64,000 nt of DNA from Heloderma charlesbogerti (GCA_026122225.1 JANEZZ010001404.1:372001-436000), one strand, 5' to 3'; counted from the stretch's first letter, positions 23,167-33,913 are shown. Program-made: numbers and translations. Notes: a model not told the origin generated them from the letters alone.

Positions 23167-23200
23167 CCTAGCAGCCTCATCGAGCTCCATGGTTGCCATT
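23167..23200 (-). other. outward ATG-to-splice-donor unit, element D left
   Basis: Minus-strand ATG (23198-23200) leads into GAGCTCGATGAGGCTGCTAG and then G|GTGAGT (GT at 23165-23166). The encoded start is very short (MATMELDEAAR). Confidence 0.35.
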
Positions 23201-23490
23201 TTAAAAAATAAATAAAATGGCCATCGCAAAAATGTGCATGTCTTTGTATGCACAAAAATGGACATTTTGCGAATGTGCATATTCTCATGTGCAAAATGTG
23301 CATTTTTGTGAAGGAGCATATTTGTGTGTATGTGCAAAAATTCACATTTTTTGAAAAATGCACTTTCGCGCATACATGAATATACACATTCACAAAAATG
23401 CACATTTTTGTGTGTGCACAAATATGCACATTTTTGTAATCACCATTTTATTTCTCAAAAAATGGAGACCGCAAAGCTCGATGAGGCCAC
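23170..23490. repeat. central palindrome of element D
   Basis: Outer arms pair GCCTCATCGAGCTCCATGG with GCAAAGCTCGATGAGGCC. Inside, GCAAAAATGTGCAT-type units face their complements across about 280 bp. Confidence 0.75.
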
Positions 23491-23494
23491 TGGG
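23462..23494 (+). other. outward ATG-to-splice-donor unit, element D right
   Basis: ATG, then AAGCTCGATGAGGCCACTGG and GTGAGT (23495-23500). It is the inverted homologue of the left unit, so both ends of D descend from one sequence. Confidence 0.35.
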
Positions 23495-23636
23495 GTGAGT
23501 GCAAGCCCTTTGCTGAGCATGGGCAAGGGGTGAGCAGGGGCAGGTGCTTGGCAAGCTAGGTTCGGGGGTGCGAGCAGGGGTGGTTCTGCCGGATTCCCGG
23601 ACTGAATCGGGCACCTGCGCCATCCCTATTTCCATG

Positions 23637-24454
23637 GCTCTAATTTCAGTGACTAGCAATATTCTTCAGGGGTGGTAGTTGAGGTTGCACATACATGGAT
23701 AATGGTGGGTCCTGTTCCCATTCTGACAGTAAAATAAATAGAGGGAAAGCAGATCTTCACTTAAGGTTAGAGTTTGTTTGATATCTGTTCCCCAAGAAAA
23801 CTGGGGCTTTCTCTTCATGGGACTAACGACAGAAGCTACCATGAAAAACCCCCCCACACCCTTTCACAGGATTAAAAGGTCATTTGGTTTAGTGAGAGCT
23901 GAATTTCACATTCACATCTCAATATGAAATAACTAGCCAATTCCTTGACTGTAGACTTCTAGGATATAGTAAATTACTCATACTATGTGTGTTGCACTTT
24001 TTATTTTGTGGCCTTTTAATAATGCTTTTGTTTTGAGTTTCCTTGAGCTTTCATGCAAATAATACCAACGTTTGAAAGGAAAGTGAACCCAGAGTACAGA
24101 GTATGAGCACTAATAAACACAGCCGATTGTCTCTAGAGGGAGAGAGCACTATTGAGAAAACTAGGCAAGCTTTAAATTGTCTTGTGAAAACTAATTATTG
24201 TTACATGACAGTTTAGATCTGGTAGGTGTAATCAAATAACTACACAATGAGCTGTGTATTTTATAAGATGCTGAAGCGATGTTTCTCTCTGCACATTATA
24301 TACCTATATATGTAGATGTGGCAAGCTAACAAAAAATGTCCCAGTATGACAAATCACTCAACCCCTTGTTCAGTAAGGTAAAGGTCATCCTGTCACTCAC
24401 CAAAGCATGCAAACAGATGAAGAGGATGGATTCTAGTGTCACAGAGGTGGTGAA
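23637..24454. other. no recognised feature
   Basis: AT-rich anonymous sequence. Confidence 0.45.
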
Positions 24455-24600
24455 GAATCTTATTTTCTATTTTATTACATTTTTAGCTTGCCCTTTCTCC
24501 AAGAAGCTCAGGGCAGATACATGGTGTTCCTCGCTATTTTATCCTCACAATGATCCTGTGAGATAGATGAAGGTGGAGAGATAGTGACTGGTCAGAAACT
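24455..24600 (-). mobile_element. SINE/LINE tail fragment, MIR-like
   Basis: TTTATTACATTTTTAGCTTG, CTCCAAGAAGCTCAGGGC and TTTTATCCTCACAATGATCC read, reversed, like the distal half of the MIR-like SINEs. Confidence 0.6.
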
Positions 24601-26367
24601 AAATTATATTAACTTAAATAAATCTTTAAACAAAAACTACACTGGAACTATAACTCCAGAAGAGACACAGATTCTGGCATTGGTCACTTGGGTTCCACTG
24701 AACCTTTCTCGTAAAGTGTAACAACAAGATCCAGGGTGGAATATGGCAAAGGAAATTCCATAAGCATCCCTAACTGGACTCCCCATTTCAGTCTCTCGGA
24801 GCTGTCTATGGAAGGAGGACACAGAAGTATAGAAATATAAACACACTTTGAGTATGTTGGAGTGAAGCAATAATGCTTGTGATAAGTCATCTGAACGGGG
24901 GGGGGGCGGTGATGGGCAAAAGGGAACATGTTTTCTTTCTCCGCTGGTTTCTGCTTGTAACTACTCCTTGACGTACTTTGCAACTCTCCTTCCTCCTGGG
25001 TAGTAAGTGTTCCTTTTTCTGAACAGTGCAACCATAATGGCTGCACTCAACCTATTCTATCAGAAATATTTGTTTTTCCAGGAGCTATGTACTCCCAATA
25101 CAACACTATTTGCTTTTGAAGTAGTAGTGTGTGTGGGTTTCTTTCTATAGCACTTGCTTGGACCAGTTACACACTGAAACTATGCAGCTATAACTTATCA
25201 AACAAACACAACTCTTAACTAGAAGTGTGTGCAAATGTCCTCTTGAAATTCTCCAACTTACTTGTGGGCAGAGAAATTTGGGAGACAATTTTACTGAATT
25301 TCTCCAGCGGGAGGAGAAATCCTCCACAGTTTCTCCCAGGTAGGGCTCCCCATTGGCAGAGCTTCTAGCACAGCTTCTTTCTTTTTTGGTCAAGGTTTTG
25401 GGGGGATTTGTGCTGCAATGGCACCAACTGTCTTAGCAGGCTGGCCCCCATTTGCATCCACCACAATGCAGGTGGGGCAGTGTTGTGTCCAGCTCCGGCA
25501 ATGAGGTGGAGTTAGTGCTGTGCCAAAATCTGTCCTCCAGTTTTCTGAAAGTTTTCTCCTCACATAAAAGAGGCTTCCATTGCCTCATTCAGGGTGTTTT
25601 ATAATTTATTTCTGTGGTGTTTTTGAGTTTACTTAATCACATCTAGCCTCCCAGGCCGCTTGCACGTCCTGACCTGAAAAAGTCCTAAGGGAGGAATTAG
25701 CTCATGGTGCCTTAAACTGGACTTTAATTGAAGTGTAGGAAGCTGAGGAGGCTACAGGCAGCCAGGGAGATATTGTACAATGAAAAGCAGGACGCTTGTG
25801 CTTACACTTCAGCCACCTCCTAAGTAAGGTAAGCCCAAGAAACCCAAACCCAACCCATAAGAATTTATCTGAAATTTCTTCACCATTGAATTTCGTTTCG
25901 AAAGCAATTTCTCTTCTATCAAATTGAATGAGAATGGTCAGAAAAAATGTGGGATAAATTTTCAGCACAGCACTGCTCTTAACAGAGTTCACTGCAAAAT
26001 CCCAAGGGAAGATAAACCTAATCACTCCAGATAACACTAGACAGATTTCTCTAGAAGGTGTTTTTTTTAATATTATTAAAAAAACCCACATCTTCAGAGA
26101 GCATCCCAGGGACGATGGGATTGCTTGGAAAAATCTTTCTGTGGTTGGAGACAGTGCTCTGACCTCGGAAGGGAGAGTCAGAGATCCACTCTCCCTCCCC
26201 CACCCCCTCACAGCTTGCATGGAAAGGAAAGTGCCATCTGCCACCCAAGATAAGAAAAGGGGGTGTTCCAGGGAGAGGGGAGGGGAGGAGACTGGAGATG
26301 CCAGGATATGAAATATCCTGAGCCTTATCCAGCCTCCTTCCCTCCCCCTACAAAGTGGCCTTGCTAG
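24601..26367. other. no recognised gene
   Basis: Anonymous. A minus-strand open frame of 241 codons (25702-26427) has no domain I recognise and crosses into the transposon at 26368. Confidence 0.4.
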
Positions 26368-26517
26368 TTGGGGTGTACGGATTCCCCACTGTCTGTTCCA
26401 GTGGGGAATCTGTGGGGGGGGAGGCAATTTGTTCCTCCCCCTCTGGAATCTTCCAGAGTGGCTCTGCTCTGAAAGGATTCCGGGGGGGGGGTGGAAACCA
26501 GCTTGGGGGCTGTTTAC

Positions 26518-26573
26518 CTTCCCTCCTGCCGGCCAGAGCCATTTGCCTCCTCCCTGTCCCTGCTGATCTCCAT
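26518..26573 (-). other. outward ATG-to-splice-donor unit, element E left
   Basis: Minus-strand ATG opens 18 codons (starts MEISRDREE) to GGGAAG|GTAAAC (GT at 26516-26517). Confidence 0.35.
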
Positions 26574-26617
26574 GTCTTCACTTAAAAAAAAAAAAAAAGC
26601 GATCTGCAGGATGTGCC

Positions 26618-26685
26618 CATAGACATAGATGCAAATAGAGTCTTGAATCTTGCATCTAAGTCTATGTGTCCATAGGCTTATACGC
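26618..26685. repeat. palindrome in element E
   Basis: CATAGACATAGATGCAA on the left pairs with TTGCATCTAAGTCTATG on the right, across a short centre. Confidence 0.75.
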
Positions 26686-26829
26686 AAGATCCACGGCTCT
26701 ATTTTGCATATTAGAGGGATTATACCTCTAACATTGCACTTATTTAGCTTTCCCAGCTCCAAACTGCGCATATTTAAATATGCAATTTTTTTTAACTTCC
26801 TGTTTTACGTAGCAATCAAAGTCGTGAAA

Positions 26830-26915
26830 ATGGTGGGTGCTCACCGAACGGGATTGTGGCGAGCCTGGAGAACTCGCCGAGCTCGTGGGTGGCCTGAACG
26901 CGGGTCTGGGGGGTT
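26830..26915 (+). other. outward ATG-to-splice-donor unit, element E right
   Basis: ATG opens 28 codons (starts MVGAHRTGLW) to GTGAGT at 26916; a stop lies on the donor itself, so the frame is only open if spliced. Confidence 0.35.
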
Positions 26916-26990
26916 GTGAGTGGGGGTGCCACTTTGGTAAGCGCCTGGAGAAACCAAGCTAGGGTGAGTTCTTACATCCCTACTTTCAAG

Positions 26991-27524
26991 TGCTACAATC
27001 AAGCATGACTAAAAGCAACATTCATTCTGCCCAATAATATATTTTCAATGGTTATTACTGAATTAACCCGAACAATATATATTTATGGATACATTATCAT
27101 TCCCTTGCTTTATAACAGCCCCATGACAGAGCAATCTTCTTTTTTAATACATTTATTAAATGAAACAGTCATAGATATTTCAAATCATGACGGCACAAAG
27201 AAGACAATGAAAGCACATCAGAGAAAGGCAAAGCAAACACAATAATAATATAACCTATATTCCAATGATATACCTACAAAAGTGGAAAGAGACTGTCAGC
27301 TTCCTAGGTATCATATTTGGTCTTGCATCTCAATGCAGTATAGTCAATTTCTGCTCAGACTTAAAAAGACTGGTATTGCGAAGCCCCCTGTTGCAACAAA
27401 ATAAAATTTACATTACAGATTTTGAGCAAGTGTTATGCAGCCTGAACTGATGTATGATTACTCAGCAAGTCCCACTGTTTTCAGTGGGGCATACTCTCAG
27501 GTAAATGTACATTGGGTTGCAGCC
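26991..27524. other. mostly anonymous
   Basis: No gene seen. 27440-27524 (CAGCAAGTCCCACTGTTTTC, CTCTCAGGTAAATGTACATT) is a copy of the short AGTAAG-type repeat scattered through the window. Confidence 0.4.
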
Positions 27525-27527
27525 TAA

Positions 27528-27642
27528 GGGTGAAATCCTCTGCATGTTTAGAAAGAAAAATGTCCTACAATTCCCAGCATTCCCCAGCCAGCCATGCTGG
27601 GACAGGCCTTTTTCCTGTCCAAACATATAAAGGATTGAGCCC
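27528..27642. mobile_element. PIF/Harbinger-like MITE
   Basis: Terminal repeats GGGTGAAATCCTCTGCATG and ATATAAAGGATTGAGCCC, flanked by TAA on both sides (27525-27527, 27643-27645). A TWA target is typical of PIF/Harbinger. Related copies are at 50049 and 60743. Confidence 0.7.
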
Positions 27643-27645
27643 TAA

Positions 27646-28404
27646 AACACTTTGACACATTAGGGGGCCCTGTATTTATACTCTGGGCATTCAGCAATGA
27701 TGGTTTCCCCTCCTCCATTAGGCTACCACCTCATCACAACTTTTGTTTGGTTCTAGGTCTAAAAAAAGGGCAACGTGGTATGGGCACAGGAATGCTTGTG
27801 CTCATTGAAACAAACACTGAATGCCATAGTTAATGTCTGCTCTTCCTACCTAGGAATATTTTCAAGAACTATAATTAGGCTTATCATAAAAAGCTGGAGA
27901 CAGGACACCTGACTTCAGGTCATTAACTACATATTGAATAGAATTAAGTACTAATGATATTGGGATTTTTATTGAGTTATAATTGTTCTTATTACTTTGG
28001 ATGTCCCCCGTTAGGTTTTATTACTCATAAAAGTCTCTTTTAGATGTAATATATATTTATATATTATATGTTTTTTTGCATAAGAAAGCTTCATCCAGGT
28101 GTTTACAGTAAACTGTTCGAATTACACTTTGAAGATGGTATTTTGTCCTGCAACTGTTGCTAAATAATTAAAAACATAATCTGTTTTGTTAAATTTGAAG
28201 ACTGTGTTTACCTATTATTATCATCAAGAAAGCTGGTAATATTTTATTATTATTATTATTATTGTGTGTGTGTGTGTGTTCTAGACATTTTGCAGCAATG
28301 TACAAGGCAGATATAGGCAAACAATGGGAGGGAAATTCTTTACAAAATGTTAATTAACATAGTCAGCAGGCCAACCAACAGAAAGATTCATCCATCCCTA
28401 ATCC
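27646..28404. other. no recognised feature; microsatellite
   Basis: Anonymous, with (ATT)n then (GT)n at about 28245-28279. Confidence 0.45.
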
Positions 28405-28530
28405 TAAACAGGAAATCTTTATAACCCTTTCCAATGGTGTACTGGTAAATCTTGAAGTACAGGTGCCTAGCATGACAGTCCCAATACCACGCCCTCAAGG
28501 AGAGTCCAGTAATTCAGTATCATATTTCCG
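28405..28530 (+). repeat. repeat R, copy 2, partial
   Basis: ATCCTAAACAGGAAATCTTT, ACAGGTGCCTAGCATGACAG and CTCAAGGAGAGTCCAGTAAT match the reverse complement of 30547-30665. It carries no transposon. Confidence 0.75.
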
Positions 28531-28589
28531 TATTTTAAAAATGACATTCTTTGTTTTCAATACAATGATATGGTACAGACACAGCATTC

Positions 28590-28720
28590 TCATGGTGTGG
28601 TGACTTGGCACAGGGCCTTCTCAGTGGAGGTGCCCCAACTGTGGAACTCCCTCCCTGGGAAAATAAGTCCCCCACCCCATGTTGTTGAATTTTAGACAAC
28701 AACTACTAACATATTTGTCC
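28590..28720 (+). pseudogene. LINE C-terminal coding fragment
   Basis: CACAGGGCCTTCTCAGTGGA, TGTGGAACTCCCTCCC resembles the end of the CR1/L2-like ORF found at 28905-29430 and 52910-53135. Short and decayed. Confidence 0.6.
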
Positions 28721-28799
28721 ACCTTGGCTTTTGAGATGCAACTTGGCCTTGGGACCATGCTGCTTTAAGATTGTGTAGGTGCGTTGTGCTATATATTTT

Positions 28800-29430
28800 A
28801 TTCATTTATTTTCAATATTTATATACTGCTCAACATCAAAAGACTTCGGAGCAGTGAACAGCAAAGATAAAAGAATAAAACACCATGTTAAAACAATTAA
28901 AACATTTTAAAAGAAACAAGTTCCGGTAAGACCAAATTTAATAAACTGCAGCTGGTCACTCAAGGCTTCCCAAAATAACAGTGTCTTCAGGAGATGCTGG
29001 AAGGAACACAGTGTTGGCATCTGCCCGACCTCCAAAGGCAGGGAGTTCCACAGAAAGGGGGCTACGGCTATCACACTGAAGGCTCTTTTCTTGGTGGACT
29101 CCAGCCAGGCCATGGGTCCATGTGGAACCACCAGGAACATGCCCTCCGATGACCTCAGTGACGGGGCAGGTTGGTAAAGAAGGAGGCGCTCTCTCAGGTG
29201 TCCTGGTCCCAAGTTGTTTAGGGCTTTGTACACTAGTACTAATACCTTAATCCTGGCCTGGTAGCGAATAGGCAGCCAGTGCAGTTCCCTCAGCAAAGGA
29301 GCTGCATGCTGAAAAGGGGCAGCTCCTGACGACAACTGAGCTGCTGCATTTTGCACTAGCTTCAGCTTCCGGAGCAGCCTTAAGGGCAGCCCCACATGGA
29401 GCACATTGCAGTAATCCAGTCTATACCACT
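28800..29430 (-). pseudogene. CR1/L2-like LINE, C-terminal ORF and 3' tail
   Basis: A minus-strand frame (28907-29404) holds the conserved end of this LINE's ORF: LRELHWLPIRYQARIKVLVL, YKALNNLGPGHLRERL and a FLWNSLPLE motif. These follow the reverse transcriptase in this family; the RT itself is missing, so this is a 5'-truncated copy. The 3' tail (28800-28905) is AT-rich and related to 56941-57070. It is well preserved over 165 codons, so fairly recent. Confidence 0.85.
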
Positions 29431-30000
29431 GTGGTCAAGCTATCCCTGTCCATGACATATTTTTTAGTCTTATGGTTAATGTCTTTATTAGATGGTTGAT
29501 GATTTTAATTACATATAAATGATGCATTTCTTCCTGGAGATGAAGGACCAGTCATGTAGTGGAACCAGGGCTCACAGGGATGCACTATTTGATTAGCAAG
29601 GATGCTGATGTCATCTGCTGCCCCTCCCAGAATTCCCTGTTCCCTCTGAGTTTAGCTGCAATCCTCACAGTAGCAGCAGGGGGGGGGGAGGGAATGAATT
29701 TTCCCAGCCACAATATATTGTTCCCTGTGTTTTGGGGAAAGCATTTTGGGGTGGCCTTGTCTGAATGGGCAATTAAGACCCATTAGCTTTACAAAAGACC
29801 TGCTCCTAGTGGAGATGAAAACTGCTAGAACAGGATTGCTGATATGGATCAATGCAGCTGCCTGAATCTAGGGATGTCAGAGAATTCCGCCACGGATTCC
29901 AGTGAGGCCGGATTCTTTAGAATCCGCCCCCCCGGAATCCGTGGCAGAACAGCCTCCCACCCCCTGCCCCGCCGTGGAATCTCCCTGGGACGGAACTTAC

Positions 30001-30079
30001 CTGGGGCGGATGCGGCGGATGCGGCGGCGGCTCCGGCTGGTCTCCTGGCCAGCTGTGGCTGGACTGCTGCAGCCGCCAT
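30001..30079 (-). other. outward ATG-to-splice-donor unit, element F left
   Basis: Minus-strand ATGGCGGCTGCAGC opens 26 Ala-rich codons (MAAAAVQPQLARRP) to CCCCAG|GTAAGT (GT at 29999-30000). AAATGGCGGC at its start also fits the YY1 site. It aligns with the units of G and I. Confidence 0.5.
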
Positions 30080-30093
30080 TTCTGTTCTTCCAG

Positions 30094-30325
30094 CCATGAT
30101 AGGCTACGTAAGTATTTACGTAGCCTATAACGGCAAAGAGCAGGGATGCAAATGCCATTTGCCGCTATGCCATTTGTGCCCCTGCTCTTTGCCGTGATAA
30201 GCTAGGTAAGTATTTACGTAGCCTATCATGCTAAAGGCAGCCATGCAAATGGAGTAGCGGCCGCTATTTGCGTGGCTGCCTTTACCTTACGTAATAGGCT
30301 ACTTACATAGCCTATCACGGCAAAG
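30094..30325. repeat. three palindromes of element F
   Basis: Cores at about 30094-30134, 30193-30233 and 30283-30323, each a version of GATAGGCTACGTAAG/TATTTACGTAGCCTATC, separated by inverted GCAGGGATGCAAATG and GCAAAGAGCAGGG modules. The third has lost part of one arm. Confidence 0.85.
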
Positions 30326-30422
30326 AGCAGGGTCACAAATGGCGTAGCGGCTGCCATTTGCGGCCGCAACAGCCCGGCCATGTCCGGAACTCTGGCTGCA
30401 GCCGGCCCTGGCTGGCGGCTCC

Positions 30423-30516
30423 ATGGAGCCACCGCAGAGCGGAGCCAGCTGGGGAAGATTCCAGGGGGAGGGACGGAGTCCCTCCCCACCCCACAGATGC
30501 CCTGGCACAGACCCAG
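30423..30516 (+). other. outward ATG-to-splice-donor unit, element F right
   Basis: CCATGG start, 31 codons without a stop to ACCCAG|GTAAGG (GT 30517-30518), 22 bp from the end. Confidence 0.45.
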
Positions 30517-30719
30517 GTAAGGGATTCGTACATCCCTACCTGAATCACTGGACTCTCCTTGAGGGTGTGGCTATAGGGCCTGTCATGCTAAGCACCTGCA
30601 CTTCAAAATTTACCACTATGCCACTGGAAAGGTTTATAAAGGTTTCCTGTTTAGGATTAGGAATGAATCAATCTATTTCCCTTTCTATTGTCTTTTATAT
30701 AATGTAACTTTTTTAAAGC

Positions 30720-31010
30720 ACAAGTTCATTCCATCCTGTTTTGCATCAGTTTCTGAATCTTTTTTTAAAAAGACTGCATGAAAATTCATATGCATTATTG
30801 TTCACATTTTAGCACTCATGAAAATTCATATGCATTTCCCCTAATCTATGCATTTTTGGCAAGCAATTCCCCCGAATCAATGCTTTTTTGCACATAATTT
30901 CCCCTAATCTATGCATTTGGCACACATTTTTTTGATCAGAGAGCTGCAGTGCAAAATTCGGAGCAGTGTGAAACGGAAGGATATTTGTGTGCTGGTTTGT
31001 GCATTAGTTC
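30720..31010. repeat. repeat with degenerate TGCATTTTTG units, copy 2
   Basis: TTCCATCCTGTTTTGCATCA, then ATTCATATGCATT and CCCCTAATCTATGCATTT units, ending with AAAATTCGGAGCAGTGTG. Same order as 18900-19240. Confidence 0.6.
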
Positions 31011-31462
31011 AGGCAATGTGGATTAGGTTGAATTGGGTTGATTTGTATTAGAATGTAAACCAAAGAAATTTCAGGATGGGGCCTTGCATAAGTCACAAGG
31101 TATTCCTGGCTCCAGTATGTTTCTGTGTGTTCTTGAATCAAGTCCCTGGCTTGATTCTGGCCTCCTGTTTCCTGGCTCACTTTGATAGCTGCCCCTGGCT
31201 CAGCTTTGATAAGGGTTTTGTTTTGTTTTTTGCGGTGCCACTTGAGAACTGTGGCATGGGGGTGGATGGACAGCACTGAATGGTCTAAGCTCCTGTTTGT
31301 CTTGAGCAGTGGTGTAGTGGTACATCAAAATATATCTCATGTACTATGCATAGAGTAAGAGCTTCACACCAAAAGTGTCTGACTCATAATAAAAACCAGT
31401 ATTGTGAGCACTGGATTTTGTTGTTGTTGTTGTTATGAGCCTGTTATCTGCAGACTTCATCA
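31011..31462. other. no recognised feature
   Basis: Anonymous, with a short (TTG)n near 31419-31435. The last eight bases (31455-31462) are the target duplication of element G. Confidence 0.45.
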
Positions 31463-31652
31463 TAGGGATGTACAAAAGTCACTTACCTTTTCGCAGCTTG
31501 GCTTCGCAGTGGGGGGGAGGCACTTCGCTTTTCCCCCCGAAGTTCAGGCAAAGGGGGGGAGGCTTCCCGCCTCGCCCGGCTGAAATTCAGGCCGGGGAGA
31601 AGCACCCCATCTCCCCGGCCGCGAAACAAAAAGTAAAAAAAAAAAAAAGACC

Positions 31653-32123
31653 CCGTGATAGGCTACGTGACGATTTACGTAGCCTATCATGGCTAGATTT
31701 CCAAAGTCAGCCGTGATAGGCTACGTAAATCGTCACGTAGCCTATCACGGGTGACTTTGGAAAAAAAAAAAAAGTGCGTACGCAAATGGCGGCAGCCCAT
31801 GGGTGCCGCCATTTGCGTTCCTTATTTTGGCACGTCTAGTCTACGTAAAGATTTACGTAGACTACGGCGAAAATGAGGGCAACGCAAATAGCGTGCCCTT
31901 ATTTTCGCCGTAGTCTACATAAAGATTTACGTAGACTAGACATGCCAAAATAAGGAACGCAAATGGCAGCGCCCATGGGCCGCCACCATTTGCGTACGCG
32001 CTTTTTTTTTTCTTTTCAAAGTCACCCGTGATAGGCTACGTGACGATTTACGTAGCCTATCATGGCTGACTTTGAAAATCTAGCCGTGATAGGCTATGTA
32101 AATCATTACGTAGCCTATCACGG
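31653..32123. repeat. 471-bp nested palindrome of element G
   Basis: Centred near 31888. It contains six minor palindromes (about 31653-31692, 31710-31750, 31829-31867, 31907-31946, 32027-32066, 32082-32123). The outer four use the GATAGGCTACG core, the inner two a TAGTCTACGTAAAG core. Inverted CGCAAATGGC and A/T tracts pair between them. Confidence 0.9.
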
Positions 32124-32160
32124 TTTTTGTTTTTTTTAAACTTTACTTTTTTTTTTTGCA

Positions 32161-32267
32161 ATGGCTGCGGCGGCAGCCGGTCAGGAGACCGGCCGCCACC
32201 CCCGCCCGCGCCGAAACGCCGCCGAAACGCCGCCGGGACCCGCCGCCGGGAGGGACATTCGCCAAAG
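32161..32267 (+). other. outward ATG-to-splice-donor unit, element G
   Basis: ATGGCTGCGGCGGCAGCC opens 35 codons (MAAAAAGQETGRH) to GCCAAAG|GTAAGT (GT 32268-32269). It matches the unit of I, including the phase and the ETGRH/KTGRH segment. At the other end the donor GTAAGT is also present (complement of 31481-31486) but without a long open frame. Confidence 0.5.
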
Positions 32268-32520
32268 GTAAGTCCCGTCCCGGGGGGGCAGGGGGGCGGA
32301 GAATTTCACCGCCGATTTCGGGGGGCCGAATGCATTGGCGCTCGGCCCCCCGAAGATTCGGGGAGAAATTCTCCGCCATCCTAGTTCATCAGCATCACTA
32401 GCTAGGCTGCCACCAGTCACAAGGGCTGTGGGAGGGCTTACAGACTGTATAGAACTGGACTCTGCCTAAAGTTGAGCTCATTCTGGTTGGAGAGCTTTGC
32501 ATAGATCTGGTGTAGATCAG

Positions 32521-32635
32521 GCTTTCCCAACCTGGTGCTCTAGCTGTGTTGGACTACAGCTCCCATCACCCCCAGCCAGCATTCCTATCACCCTAGCCAG
32601 GACATTTGGAGGACACCAGGTTGGAGAAGGCTGGC
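32521..32635. mobile_element. foldback family B
   Basis: GCTTTCCCAACCTGGTGC and GGACACCAGGTTGGAGAAGG are the inverted ends; the middle has ACTACAGCTCCCATCA and CCCCAGCCAGCAT. Confidence 0.75.
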
Positions 32636-32719
32636 AAAGATCCTGCACTTCCGAGGCTTGGGAGTTTCCCTGAGTTATGCCCAATTTGCTACTTCAGGGG
32701 CTGTGCAGTTCCCTGGAGA

Positions 32720-32860
32720 TGTACAGAGCAACCCTATGCATGTCTACTCAAAAGTAAGTCCTGTTGAGTTCATTCCTATTCATGCTTTGAATGAAAGCAT
32801 GAATTGAGCTCCATGGGGCTTCCTTTTGAGTAGACCTGTAGAGGATTGCTCTGTTAATCC
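32720..32860. mobile_element. palindromic AGTAAG-type repeat
   Basis: AGAGCAACCCTATGCATGTC and TACTCAAAAGTAAGTCC pair with CTTTTGAGTAGACCTG and AGAGGATTGCTCT on the right, across CATGCTTTGAATGAAAGCATG. Related to the PIF/Harbinger-like MITEs. Confidence 0.65.
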
Positions 32861-33913
32861 CCAGACTTGGGGGAGGGGGTTGCACCCTTCCTTCTAGAAT
32901 CCAGGACTTGGGGGCGGTGGGGGAAGAGAAAAAAAATAGATGAAATTTCAAGGGGGCAATCAAAAGCACACAAAACCAGAGGTGTTTTCACTGAGGAAAG
33001 TGGGAAAAACAGAGAAGGCTCCTTTGGCTCATCTGTAGGTCACATTGTTGCATTTTCTCTTTATTTGAAAAGCTGAAATTAAGAAAATTGCAGCAACTAG
33101 GACAGAAAATGTAGATGCTGCTAATGCTTAAAATGTGTTTCCTTTTCTAGCTTTTTCTGTCACCTTTTCACAAGTGCTTGCTTCCTGCAACATCTTTTAA
33201 GGGTGAATTGCAATATTATTTATTTTCTTTCCTTCCCCCCGCTCCCCAAATGTCCCATTGGGTTTCAAATTATGCATGTATTAAAAAAAAATGACTCCCA
33301 GCCCCAATATGTTCTTCTTTATATAGATCATAGGACTATGATCCTCTGCTCTTTTCCTTTGGATTTAAATATAACATGTACTCAAGTGTTAATTAATACT
33401 CTGCATCTGTTTGCTTTAAACAGCTGAACAGTATCATAAGTATAGACTACTTTTGGCTTTCTTTCTTTCTTTCTTTCTTGAAAAAAAGAAAAAAAGAAAT
33501 CAGTCACCAGCCAGAAATCAGACATTTGCAGCCAGATGTCCGGTATATGATAACCTTGCAATTCCAATTAATGCAGGCACCCGTTAATGTAGGATGCATA
33601 GTACAAATGAATAATGCAGAGGCTCCAGATCTAAATAAATAATGTAGAGAACATAGTGAGCCAAACTATTACAACCCACAACACCGTTTTTTAATTTATT
33701 CAACTTTAGCTCACATCCATTTCAACATTTCTGAGAAATGAAGAGCTATCACTTTGAAATCAACCACTGGTGAAAACGTTTTGCTTTGTGCATGGTTTAT
33801 TGGGACCAGACCACACCATCCTTCATCATGCTTTTATGTGACACGCGGTGTGGCCACATTTAGAATCCTGTGTACAGTTTGGTTCACCCCAGTCCCCATC
33901 TCAGATATAGGAC
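32861..33913. other. no recognised feature; pyrimidine microsatellite
   Basis: Anonymous except for (TTTC)n at 33458-33479 followed directly by an A/G-rich run to 33500, which can pair with it. Confidence 0.45.

Larger units (their letters stand above)
23044..23628. mobile_element. palindromic hAT-like element D
   Basis: Starts TAGGGATGTGCGAACTCACC, ends GCGCCATCCCTA. Flanks TTTCCACG (23036-23043) and TTTCCATG (23629-23636) agree at 7 of 8, the difference being one CpG-type change. The centre differs from the others: it is built of GCACATTTTTG units. Confidence 0.8.
26368..26982. mobile_element. palindromic hAT-like element E
   Basis: Starts TTGGGGTGTACGGATTCCCC, ends GTTCTTACATCCCTA. Flanks CTTGCTAG and CTTTCAAG agree at 6 of 8. 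The left GC-rich part matches the A/C type; the right part does not. The boundaries are the least certain of the nine. Confidence 0.6.
29869..30538 (+). mobile_element. palindromic hAT-like element F
   Basis: Starts TAGGGATGTCAGAGAATTCC, ends ATTCGTACATCCCTA, with an exact 8-bp duplication CCTGAATC (29861-29868, 30539-30546). Inserted in repeat R. Both subterminal sections match A; the centre has three palindromes. Confidence 0.92.
29540..30665 (-). repeat. repeat R, copy 3, split by element F
   Basis: Reverse-orientation match to 6628-7412 on both sides of the transposon at 29869-30538. Landmarks: GATGTCATCTGC, GCAATTAAGACCCATTAGCT, GATATGGATCAATGCAGCTG and, beyond F, CTCTCCTTGAGGGTGTGGC. 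Confidence 0.8.
31463..32383 (-). mobile_element. palindromic hAT-like element G, the largest
   Basis: Starts TAGGGATGTACAAAAGTCAC, ends CTCCGCCATCCTA; flanks CTTCATCA (31455-31462) and GTTCATCA (32384-32391) agree at 7 of 8. The middle is one giant palindrome with poly-A/T tracts. CpG sites are almost all intact, suggesting a young copy. Its right arm matches element I in reverse. Confidence 0.87.

Noticed and set aside
25702..26427. Minus-strand open frame of 241 codons
   Set aside because: Longest anonymous frame outside transposons, but no domain is recognised, composition changes along it, and it crosses the left end of element E. It would need transcript or conservation evidence.
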